This document shows positions 23,976 to 33,900 of a DNA stretch of 47,548 bases, in pieces (within the stretch, counting starts at the first letter, position 1; each line of letters opens with the position of its first letter). Under the pieces are notes generated by a model. The model had not been told where the DNA came from, ran no database searches, and saw nothing but the letters and a program-made list of their open reading frames with translations. The position numbers and the translations under genes are program-made. This DNA comes from Ministeria vibrans ATCC 50519 (taxonomy: Eukaryota; Opisthokonta; Filasterea): NCBI GenBank assembly GCA_943704425.1, contig CALSCP010001006.1, positions 1 to 47,548 of the forward strand. The letters run 5' to 3'.

Positions 23976-24656
23976 GACACCCTCAACAGCCACAGCAACA
24001 CCAGCAGTGGCCGCACGCAATGCAATCTCAGCACCATCCTTCCCAGCAACCACCTCCGCAACAAGTAGCTCAACAACAAGCACAGCATATGAATCCGTAC
24101 CAGCGCGAAGCGGCCGTATGGAAAGAGCGCTACGAACACCTTGCTCAAGAACACAAGAATCTCCTCACGGAGTATCGGCGCCTTCTCTCCGTCGTTAAGT
24201 CGCAACACGAACACCAAAAGGCTACAGTGGCTGCCGTGCAACAGCAACAGCAGCAATCCATATCTCCTCAGCAACAGTCTCTCATGGAACAGCTCCGGTC
24301 GACTGCCTCCAGCGGCGCCGGCGCCGGCGGCGGCGCCGGCGGCAGTGGAAGTGGCACGTCCTCACCACGCGGATCGAATGCACATGGTTCCGTCACATCG
24401 AATAGTGCGGGAGCTGCACTATCAGCGGCTGCTGAACAGCAGCAACAACAGAAAGCGCTTGTGGAGCAACTGAGAGCAACGCAACAGCCATCGACCGAAG
24501 GCGAACAGAGACTACAGCAGCAGCAGCAGTACCAAGCGCGACTGATGCAGCAGCATATGCAGCAGCAACAACAAGAGAAGATGCGCCAACACTTGCAAGC
24601 GCGCCACCAACAACAGCTCGCAATCCAACAACAACAACAACAACAACAACAACAGC

Positions 24657-24705
<49 letters not shown>

Positions 24706-24832
24706 GTCCAGTCCTGTGCTCCCCTCGTCCGCATCTTTTGTTCCCTCTTCTGCCGCCCTTCCTTCGACATCTCAACCCGTCTCTCTCACTGCAGACGATC
24801 TTCTTGGCAGCGCTGCCTCAGACATTCTTTGA
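23700..24832 (+). CDS. Poly-glutamine, coiled-coil protein (5' end unresolved)
   Basis: Open frame from an acceptor at 23699 (CATATGTAG) to a TGA at 24830-24832, at least 377 residues. No in-frame ATG follows the upstream stop at 23630, so the first exon must lie 5' and was not identified. The protein has at least five Gln tracts, the longest (about residues 310-335) coded mainly by CAA and the earlier ones mainly by CAG. A single non-repetitive segment, YQREAAVWKERYEHLAQEHK then NLLTEYRRLLSVVKSQHEHQ, is a probable coiled coil and the only part likely to be conserved. A Gly/Ala/Ser linker follows (about residue 205). The end is SLTADDLLGSAASDIL. Gln-rich proteins are often transcription cofactors or condensate formers; no function is assigned. 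Confidence 0.7.
24626..24704. repeat. CAA repeat coding poly-Gln
   Basis: About 26 CAA codons with a single CAG interruption, in the poly-Gln gene. Shorter CAG runs lie at 23797-23816 and 23935-23970. Confidence 0.9.
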
Positions 24833-24913
24833 TTTCATTAAAAAACTGAAACAAAAAAAAATATAATAATATTATTATAATTAATATTATATATCACACT
24901 CCGTTTTGGTGTT

Positions 24914-26310
24914 TCATTCTGATCCGCCTTCCATATCGCACACGTCCACAATAGACATGATAAAATCAACACTGACTGCCTCAAAGCGAAACTGCGCACC
25001 CGCCTCACAGAATTCGACCACAACAGACTCGAAAAGTGACTGGAGGGCGTCACGGGAGCACACACGACGCACTGTGCGCAGGCCCTGCGTGAGCCCTTCA
25101 AGGAGTGCCTGGCACTGCGCACGGGTGAGCTCACGGCCGCACGTGCGCTCCAGCGTGTCCACGACTCGCCTGAGCGCACTCCCGTCGAGAGCCTGATCGC
25201 GCACCTGTGCCACCGCATCGCGCACTGCGTCAAGGTAGCGCGCACTGCCCTCCACATTTACAATGGCCGTCGTCTGCTGGTCCACGGCCACCACTGCCTG
25301 TGTGTCCCGCTCGACAATCACATTCCCCAGATTACCACTGTTGCTCCACACAAACGGCACCCGATCAAAATTGTTGACAATCACATCGGCTGCAATAACG
25401 CGCCCCAGACTCACCAGCGCACTCTCACTCAGCTCCAAACGTTTCGCTGCAGTCAGTTCCAAAATGGTCGCACCCTATAGAGCAAAAGAGTTAGCGAGGA
25501 GCCCAAGAGTGATAGACTGTCAGTGACTTCGTCGACGTTTGAAGTGCCGCATCAGTTTTGTGTCGCATCAGTTGTGTGAACGTACGGGAATGTACTCCAT
25601 AATAAGCAAGTTTGCGTATTTGGCAAAGTGTTGGTAGCGCGTCATGTCGTTGGTGCACGGCACACGACGAAGCACCGTCTGTATGCGGTCGCGCTTCTCG
25701 CTCGCCAGCAGCTGGATGCGCGGCACAGTAATGTCCAAGAGACGATACAGACGCTCGCAAAAAATCTCTTGAAAAGCCATCTAGGCAGAAAAGAGGTATA
25801 GATGAAGGTGACGCGAGTGGGCACTCACTGACCACCAGCGCGCCACAAAAACACACACCTTGCCGCTCTTGATGACAAAGCATCCCTCGTCCGTATGCAC
25901 AAGATTGACGCCCGTCGAGCCCAGCCCACCGTCGACGTGGTGTACCACGTTGACTGTTGAGGGCGTAAACAGCTCGTATGCGCGTTCAAAGAGCGCCAGT
26001 GGCTGTGCCGTCCGAAATGGAAACTTCACTTCCTCCGGCTCCTTCCTGACCGCCTTTCTACACGATCACGCCAGTAAGAGTATGCCAAGGGTCTCTTGCA
26101 ACAAATCAACCTACTCTGAGATGCGTTGGTCCGCGGCAAGACGGCTGTCGTCTGAGACTCGATCGGAAATGGCTGTCGAAATTTTCAGAGCGGCCGTTGC
26201 GTCTATCCTGAAGCGACGCTGGAGGACGTCTGGCTCTCGAACATACGTAAGCATCTCGCCGGTAAACTAAACATACCGGGAGCAGAAGAGGAAGAGAGAG
26301 GGAGATAGAT

Positions 26311-26358
<48 letters not shown>

Positions 26359-26526
26359 GGAAGTTTAGATCTCTTTGGTCGAGCGACAAACTGTGTTGAT
26401 TCTTTAATGTACCGAATGCATACGAAGTCCTTTCGCAAGTGTCTCAAGGTGGATCTTTTCTACTCCCGAGATGCCTAGAACGAAGGCACACGCCTCGGCA
26501 TTGTCGCAGTCTTTGAGGGCCGCCAT
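24914..26526 (-). CDS. Actin-fragmin kinase-like protein
   Basis: Exons 26526-26413, 26266-26115, 26057-25859, 25780-25586 and 25474-24914, 406 residues. The core matches the catalytic domain of Physarum actin-fragmin kinase, an atypical kinase that phosphorylates actin: a Gly-loop-like HHVDGGLGSTGVNLVHTDEG and Lys in CFVIKSGK; then MAFQEIFCERLYRLLDITVP, NLLIMEYIPGATILEL, the catalytic-loop-like LGRVIAADVIVNNFDRVPFV with NSGNLGNVIVE, and a metal-site candidate AVVAVDQQT. The C-terminal about 130 residues are helical. The N-terminal 75 residues (ALKDCDNAEACAFVLGISGV) are unlike the kinase; the Physarum enzyme has C-terminal kelch repeats, not seen here. Actin as substrate is an inference. The ATG is 124 bases from the divergent zinc-motif gene. 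Intron 1 contains a long AG run. Confidence 0.85.
26290..26357. repeat. AG run in intron of the kinase gene
   Basis: GAGGAAGAGAGAGGGAGATA then AGAGAG for about 50 bases in plus orientation; CT-rich in the sense of the minus-strand gene, upstream of acceptor 26267. Confidence 0.9.
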
Positions 26527-26650
26527 GATGAAAACGAATGAGATTACTATTGAGTATTGACTCGTCAAAATTTTTTCACTTTTGATATCTCAGATTTTTT
26601 TTCGACTTTTCATTTTTGTGTGTATCCTTACGAGTTGCCAACACCAACCA
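26527..26650. promoter_or_regulatory. 124-base divergent spacer
   Basis: AT-rich start-to-start spacer between the actin-fragmin kinase-like gene and the zinc-motif gene; nothing else recognised. Confidence 0.4.
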
Positions 26651-28662
26651 ATGTCTGGGGCAAATTCTGTCATTTTAAGTGAGTACATGCGTCCGCTTGG
26701 TATTTTTGCCCCGCTCTGACACAATCTGCTCTGAGTAGACGAACTGGGACAGCTGCGCTCCCTCATGCTGCAGGTTCTGGCGGAAGTTGCCGAACTAAAG
26801 GACCTCAAAGGCTCGGGCGCTGCGTTGGGCGCCTCGTCAGCCTCTACGAACGAGCCTGAGGTACAACAAAGTGAAAGTATCTGAACTTCTCTCTGTGCTC
26901 ATTCATTCCTCTCTGCGGAAAGCCCATTCACAAGTGCGTCCAGTGCAGCGTGGAATACAAGGAAAGTGACAATGCCAAGGGATCATGCAAGTTCCATGCG
27001 CAGTCGTGGTTCAGCCAGGGGCGGGGCGTTGTCTTTCGCTGTTGCCGGGCGACGGGGAGCAGTGCGGCACACGTCGACGGCTGTGTGCGCGGGAAGCACG
27101 CCGCCAAGCACCACAACAGGTATGCATACGCGGCGTATGCCCGACACATTGCTGACGTGTCGAACAACGGCTCGGCCTGGTTGCACTTGAACGGCGACGA
27201 TTTTGCTCGCCAACTTCCCGCTCACGCGTGTCTCGGCCTCCTACCTGCCGACCCCAACGACGACAATGACGGCGGCGATGCCAAACCCCAACCACGGCTT
27301 TTTGTTGTACTGGGCTCATCGCATGCGTGTGGTGAGTACGTGGCGACCTTCTCCCCGGAGGAACTCAGCAGACTCGGCGTGCACAACAACAGCGAGAGCG
27401 TCGACCTTACAACCACCGCCTCCACCACAACCACACTCATCCATCGTCTCGGCGAGCCAGATTCCAACGACGACACACCATCGCCGTGGTGGGCACATGC
27501 GGCGTGGGTACACGCGGGCGACGAGCCCAGTCGTATTGTCGGGGTTGAGATCAGCGTCAAACTGACACAGGACACTCGCGCCTCCACTGTACGTCGCTCA
27601 CTCGCCATCGACCCGCACACCAAGGCACTTGTGACCGGTGTGCCCGTTGTGGTGAGTACAGGCGAGACAATGGACTACCTTGCGTCGCACACTGAGCCTG
27701 CTGATGCACACGACGAGACGCTCTTTCCGCTGGCGCCCACCACTCGCGATGGGCCATCTCTCGACACTACCGCACCACCGCCAGTGAATGATGATACAAC
27801 GCCCGCCACCACCTGCTGCCAAGGGGACTCCGTCATTGTGTTGCGTCCCGATGCGCCCACCACAGCCCAGCAGCGTCGCCCGTACCGCTGCCTGGCCGAC
27901 ACGGACGTGGTGGAGCAGACCGTCACGAGCAGCGTTCTTGTGAGCAATCCCACGGCGGAGACTGTGAGTGTCATTGACATGCGTCTAGAGTACTGCAACA
28001 GCGACGGCACGTGGGTGCCGATGGAAGGGGTGCGCCATGCACCGGGCGGCATGGGCAGCCGCAACTGGTGCGCCAGTGGAACGGGAGAAGTCAACATTCT
28101 CAATGTGGGCGCAGGCGAGACAATGCGCCTTGGGGTTGAGGGCCACTTCTCAGTGCCGGGCCTTGTCTGTGCGACCGATGCGAACCGCGTACACGTGTCG
28201 CTGCCGCAGCCGTTGCGTGTGCGTCTCACCATCACCGATCTCCACGACAAGACGGTCTCGCTTGTGCGCGAGCACACCAATTCACCTCTCGTGCTCCCGT
28301 CAAGCGAGCGTGTTGCTTCCGACGCCGGTGTGCCCCTCTTGCACCTCTTTGTCTCCGTCGACGACACCGCTGCCCTTCAGCGTCACCCCTTTGCCGTGTA
28401 CCACAAGTCGGGCGAGATCTTTCTCAAGCGCGACGGACAGTACTGCTCGTTCTCCCCACTCGACTTTGCGCGCATTGCCTATCGTACAGTTCACAACACA
28501 CCTCGAGCACAGGGAGGGCAGCACGACCAGTCCGATGAGGCACAGTCCGACTTGCCGCTCATGCTTGAGCACGAACTTGCCCAGATCACCGCAGATCAGG
28601 CCAAGTTCAAAGCAAAAGCTTTTGCTCTCGTGGGTCGTCGCAACAGCAGTAAGACATTTTAA
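26651..28662 (+). CDS. Cys/His zinc-motif protein, function unknown
   Basis: join(26651-26678, 26739-26860, 26923-28662), 629 residues. A short N-terminal helix (LGQLRSLMLQVLAEVAELKD) precedes a probable zinc module at about residues 55-115: CVQC, then GSCKFH, FRCC and DGCVRGKH. The spacing and DNAKGSCKFH wording recall CHORD-like Cys/His motifs, but only one copy is present. The remaining about 500 residues look folded, with beta-rich stretches (HAAWVHAGDEPSRIVGVEIS, EQTVTSSVLVSNPTAETVSV, GETMRLGVEGHFSVPGLVCA) and a low-complexity segment around residues 290-330. I do not recognise this part. Start codon chosen because the 28-base first exon restores frame (N-ELGQ). An alternative downstream start exists only past the zinc motif. 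Confidence 0.8.
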
Positions 28663-28694
28663 AACTGACATCAGTTGTGCCTACCAGTGCTCAG

Positions 28695-28742
28695 TTTTTT
28701 TTTTNNNNNNNNNNTTTTTTCAAAAAAAAAAAAAAAAAAAAA
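28695..28742. other. Assembly gap (10 N) flanked by homopolymers
   Basis: T run, ten N, more T, C, then a run of about 20 A. The gap sits where reads failed across opposed poly-T/poly-A and its true length is unknown. It falls in or next to an intron of the small membrane protein gene. Confidence 0.95.
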
Positions 28743-28746
28743 GTAC

Positions 28747-29082
28747 GTCGTTGGTTCAGATCTTCTCCGCTTCTTTCTGCAGCAGCATATGATGATGATG
28801 ATAGCAATGATAAGCACCGCCCCGCCGCCAGCAGCTCCAGCGATGATGGCAATGTCTATGGGTGAAAAAAGAACGCGTGAGATTGACGTATCCGCTACAG
28901 AGGCGGTATTTGGCACTGGGACGACAAGGACGACAGGGAGTTTGGGGTATATTGAGGCAACAAGGACAGGGCGAGGGAAGGGAAGACGCCGTTTGAGGTT
29001 TCTGACCAATAGCTTGCACTTGTGCTATGCAGGCCATCAGCAGACACGCGGTCCAGAACGACCGGTACGGATCGATCAACAT
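28747..29082 (-). CDS. Small single-pass membrane protein (3' end lost at gap)
   Basis: Exons 29082-28899 and 28855-28747 are visible. A donor (GTACTT) follows at 28746 and the last exon lies beyond the assembly gap. The start is MLIDPYRSFWTACLLMACIA, a good signal peptide, then a short Pro/Cys-rich ectodomain (SLPSPCPCCLNIPQTPCRPC). Next is a transmembrane helix (IAIIAGAAGGGAVLIIAIII) and a stop-transfer CCCRKKRRRSEPTT, that is type I topology with palmitoylation-prone Cys. The intron (28898-28856) is only 43 bases. It was chosen because it joins the signal-peptide frame to the helix frame; this join is plausible but not proven. No family recognised. Confidence 0.5.
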
Positions 29083-29235
29083 GATGGGGTGTTGACTCAA
29101 GAGGAAGGCACTTTTAATTGATTATTGATTTTTTGTTATTAATTTATTTTGATGGTTAGTTGAGTGTCACTACTAACTCCCTTGTCAAGTTTTCCCAAAT
29201 CCACATTAACATTTATTCATTTGCCTGCTTCTGCA

Positions 29236-30133
29236 ATGGCAATACCATGCGTCCAGCTTGCGTCTGGCATCAGCATGCCACAACTTGGAATGGGACTGTC
29301 GCACCGTGGAGGCTTCGCGCGAGAGACACTGGTGACATTGTTGCATGATAAGACTTACACCGCTCTCGACACCGCAACACGCTACGGCAATGAAGAAGAG
29401 GTTGGGACGCGTCGAGGAGTATTAACGTATGTCTAAGGCGCATTGTTTTCTTAAGTAGTTGCCAAGTTGCTGGCGTGCCGCGGGCGTTGCACGCGAGGAT
29501 GTATTTCTCACGACCAAGCTGTGGCGTGGGGACACAGACGACCCCGAAGCGGCGTTGCGAGACTCGCTCAAGCGTCTCCAAACGGACTATGTCGACCTTT
29601 ACCTTGTTCACTGGCCCGGCGTTGCGGTGCAGGCACAGGAGAGCCCGGACGAGGCACGCTTACGCGTGTGGCGACACCTCGAGCGTTTTTACGAGCAAGG
29701 ACTCTGTCGTGCCATCGGCGTGAGCAATTGGATGCCTTCGCACCTCTACGCACTCGCCGATCAATGTTCCACCCTTCCCATGTTAAATCAGTGTGAATTC
29801 CATGTACATCAAGCGTCGCCATTGGTGCGCGACGCTTGTTCCTCTCTCAACATTCAATTTGCCGGCTACTCCCCGCTTGGAAAGGGTGCCGCACTTGTCG
29901 ATGAAACTGTATGTGCCGTTGCCCAAGAAGTAGGTCGATCCGCCGCTCAGGTAGCTATTCGCTGGAGCATCCAGCACGGTGCTGTGACCATTCCAAAGTC
30001 ACGCAATGTAGAACGTGCGCGAGCCAATATGCAAGTGTTCGACTTCGAACTCAGTCGAGACCAGATGCAACGTCTTGATGCTCTCCACCATGACGATGTA
30101 CACGTTTCGTGGGACCCCACACATGTACCTTAA
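29236..30133 (+). CDS. Aldo-keto reductase
   Basis: join(29236-29426, 29467-30133), 285 residues, a typical AKR size. NADPH-dependent carbonyl reductase fold (TIM barrel). The catalytic tetrad is complete: D45 and Y50 in YTALDTATRYGNEEEVG, K81 in VFLTTKLW and H112 in VDLYLVHWPG. Further family marks: AIGVSNWMPSHL, LNQCEFHV, IQFAGYSPLGKGA, VAIRWSIQHGAVTIPKSRN and the cofactor-binding end ERARANMQVFDFELS. Substrate cannot be told. The intron boundary is ambiguous: GTATTA (29418) with TAG at 29458 also keeps frame and swaps three residues. The protein has no targeting signal, so it is probably cytosolic. Confidence 0.93.
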
Positions 30134-30197
30134 CATTATCAATGTAGAAAATTATACGTCGTCAGAAATAAGACGAAGAAAACCAGTCTTATCACTT

Positions 30198-30817
30198 TTA
30201 TTGTACGCCTTGACTCTGTTCGAGGGCAACACACGACAAAGTGTGCTCAACATCGTCCGCATCCATTGGTTGAAACCCATTCACATCTGCATCCCCAAGC
30301 ACAAATGATTCTTGCTCCGCACCAAGCAACACCTCGTCCACGTCTGCACTCTCTTCCTCCTCATCCTCCTCCTCCTCTTCTTCTCCTCCTTCATCTGCGT
30401 CGCCCCCTTCACCTGAATCCTCTTCTTCCCCCTGCTCCGCACTCCCGGCTCCATCAACATCCTCCGTTCGTGCACGCTTCCTATTATTCCCTCCAATTGT
30501 GTCCAACATCTTCCTCTTGTTCGCCTCTTTAATCTACACACACACACACATAAAATTATGTGAAAAAAAAAATCTTGTTAAGAAATCCTTCTCAAACATT
30601 GTGTGCTTGTCTCGTGTACCTGTGCAATCTCGTCTCCCTCGTCCATCGCATCTCCACCATCTTCTTCCTCGGCCTCTCCCTGAATCTGTTCAATGACTTG
30701 CTCCACTTGGTCCATCGTAATGCGAAAGTCACGCGCTGTACTTCGCTTCACCTTCTTCATGTAATTCACCTATATTAAAAACAATAGAATAATAACAATA
30801 AATAATTAATAATAATT

Positions 30818-30859
<42 letters not shown>

Positions 30860-30877
30860 TAATAATAATAATTAAAA

Positions 30878-30918
<41 letters not shown>

Positions 30919-33900
30919 TAATCATCATTATTAAAAATTAATATCACAATGAAACTAATAATTAATCTGTGTGGTTTACCCCCGATTTTTGCGATAGCTG
31001 AATGAGAAACCGTTCGTTCTGCTCAATAGCAAAGATGAGAGCCGGCACAAGTTTGCCCTCACGCAGAATGCGAGCCTTGGCCGCCGATGTGGGTGCACCA
31101 CCCCCGCCGCCCTTCTTCTTGCCCTTGCCCTTTCCCTTGGGTGCGGCAAGAATGGTCGCATTCTCACTGTCAATCGTCTGCAGACCTGAAATGTAATCGT
31201 AGATGCTGTCCGAAAGCGCCACGGCGGTCACATCGACAAGACGCGAGAGGAGCGCAGGCGGGTGGCGACGGGCCTGTGATAGCGCCGCAAGAGCATACTT
31301 GACAGCACCCATGCATACGACGTAGAGGTGACGCAACGTCTTGAGAAGCATCTCGGCCTCCTTTCCATGGTAATCACAGCGCAAAATCAACGCGAGCGCA
31401 TCCGCAATGTGTATCAGTCGCTCAAGCACCGCCTCGTCAATGGCGCGCGGCTGAGACGAGCCGGGCACCGTCTGTTGTGAGTAGACCGCACCAAACACAC
31501 CAGCACCCGTCCCGTCAAGCGCACCCAACGCAGTCACCGTCGCTGCCGCTTTTTTGTCACCACCTTTCTTGCCGGCAGAAGCGGACGGGAGCAACGTCTT
31601 GAGACGGCCCAGAGTCCAGTCGGCTTCGTCGAGTGCTCGATCAAGAGCGGCAAGCGTCAGCGGATACACTTGAGCACAGGTGCGTGCGTTCACAATGGCA
31701 AAAACTGGGTCGACTGCGGGACACGAGTCGGTGGTGGTGTCGCGTGACTCGTGAAAGAGATCCTCGGCAAACTCGCAGGCAGCCATAAGGCTGTTCTTGC
31801 CGGGTTCGCCCACGAGCAGGGTTTGCTGCACAAGGGCGCGCACGAGCACAGTTTCGTCGCAAGCAAGACCTATACAGTGGCGGTACACATACTGACGGTA
31901 GCGATCGTAGCGTTCGTGGCTGTGGGGCACCAGCGACATGAGCAGGCCAATCGTTTTGACAATGGCGTGCGCCTCCTTGTACGCAGGGGGTGTAAGGCCC
32001 ACAAGAGCGTCCGCCTGGCGCTGCAAATTGCGCACGTGCGCAACGTACAACGACGAGCCCTGCAACACGACCGACGTAGTCGCACGCAGAGAAGCGACAA
32101 ACGTCTGGAAGCGCGGCTCGCTGAGGCGTGCACCGGCCGTGCGCACGGCATTGTAGAAACACTCAGCAGCGAGTCCCACCAGCGAGCGACTGCGCTTCTT
32201 CTCGGCATCGTCCACATCGGGACTGGACAGGTCGCCCACAAGGGACAGCAGCAGTGTGCGTGTCGACTCGCCGACCGAGCTCATCAGTTTCATGACACAC
32301 TCGCCATCGGGCACTAGCGCCTCGCCGGGACACCCACCACCACTGTGGATTTCCGACAGTTTCTCGGCACATACACGCAAAGCGTACGACACAAACGAGG
32401 CAGTGCGACGCAACGCACTAGGTTGCTCGAGAGGCAACGGCGGAGCAGCGGCAGCTGTTGTCGACGACATTCGACCACGGCTTGCAAGGGGCGAGCCTAG
32501 CGAAGCGTTGGGGTGTGTCGATGCGGCAAGCGCGGCGGCCGCCTCGGCCGAGGTGTCCTCGTTGTTGTTCACCAGATGGTGCAAGATGATGGCGACACAG
32601 CCCACGGAGAGACTGGAGCGTGTGCTGATCTTGACACGTTGCGACGGAGGCACAGTGGCGCCAGCGGTGGCGGCGGCAGCGCCACCGCCACCACCGCGTT
32701 TCTTGGCTGCATCCGCAGCCTTGGCACCTTTGCCCTTGGCACGTGCGACGCCAGGCTTTTTCGGTGCGTCTGCATCAGGAGCGCCGCTTGCGTCGTCGCG
32801 AACAGCCGCGCGTGCCGCTTCGTGTCGACGAAAGAGCGTAAGCACTGTGGTGCATGTTTCGGCGGACATGCGTATCGAGTTGGACGAAGGCGATGATGAG
32901 GTCGCTGCCGCCTTGTCCTGGCCGTTGCGAGTCTCACCATCATTATCGTCAGCGGAAGTGACAACGTCGTGTTGATTTGCCGCCCGCAGAATGGTCCACT
33001 CGATGAGAGACTCGTAGAGGGCAAGGAGAAGCGAGGCACAATGAACATTTTGTTGGGAGATGTTGGTGAGACCGCCAAAGTCGCAAGCGCGGTCCAACTC
33101 AAATTGATCCATGTCACAGTGGCACATACGGCGCGTCACCGCCCCCATAATGTCCACAAGACGAGTCTCGGCCGCGGACGGGGACGAGGAGGCAGCAGGC
33201 ATGTCGACGTCGTCGCCTGGCAAGACAAGCACGCGCACAACACACGCGACCAGATCACCAAGGGGCTCGGTGATGGAGGCGGCACCGGTGCCCGTGCCAA
33301 TGTCGACACAGGAGCGCAAGCGAAAGGGGGCAAAGCCGGCGCGATCGTCGTAGTAGCGAAGCAAGTGTTCCAAGAGAAGGTCGAGGACATGGACGCGCAA
33401 ACGGGGATTGGCCACGACCGCCTCGACAAGACCTTGGTAGAGCATGGTGCGCACGCTGGCCTGTTGGACAAGGCTGCGACGAAGCGTCGTGAGAATTTCA
33501 ATGCACACCGCCTCACCACTGAGCATGCCAAAGGAGGAGGATGCAATAGGGGCAGCGCGCGCGAGGCTATCGATGGACTGTTGCGACATTTCGCCAGCGG
33601 ACGAGAGCGCGCGAATGCGTTGTTGTGCAAGGAGTTGGAGGAATCCACCTGTGGCAATTTTGCGCGAGTCCACGTCGCGACTAAACATAGACTTGCGCAG
33701 TACGAGAGTGACGGAATCTCGCAATGAGACGCTAATGGTGAGCAATGGGCGCAGCGCGCGCAGAATGCTCTCGGCCGTGGCGGGCTCGACAAACGACAGG
33801 TAGTCGCAGGCGTCCTTGATGCGACCCTGATGCTCGAGCAGACTCTGGGGTGCGCTCGCGACCAAATATGTGAGCAGGTCAAGATAGTGAGCGACGCTCG

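Noticed and set aside
23430-24083. Ala/Val-rich minus-strand frame across the poly-Gln gene
   Set aside because: Complement of CAG/CAA repeats. A short open piece at about 23430-23545 (VDSRLPTARWTCVITTKD) looks codon-like but has no start and could not be joined to any exon in phase.
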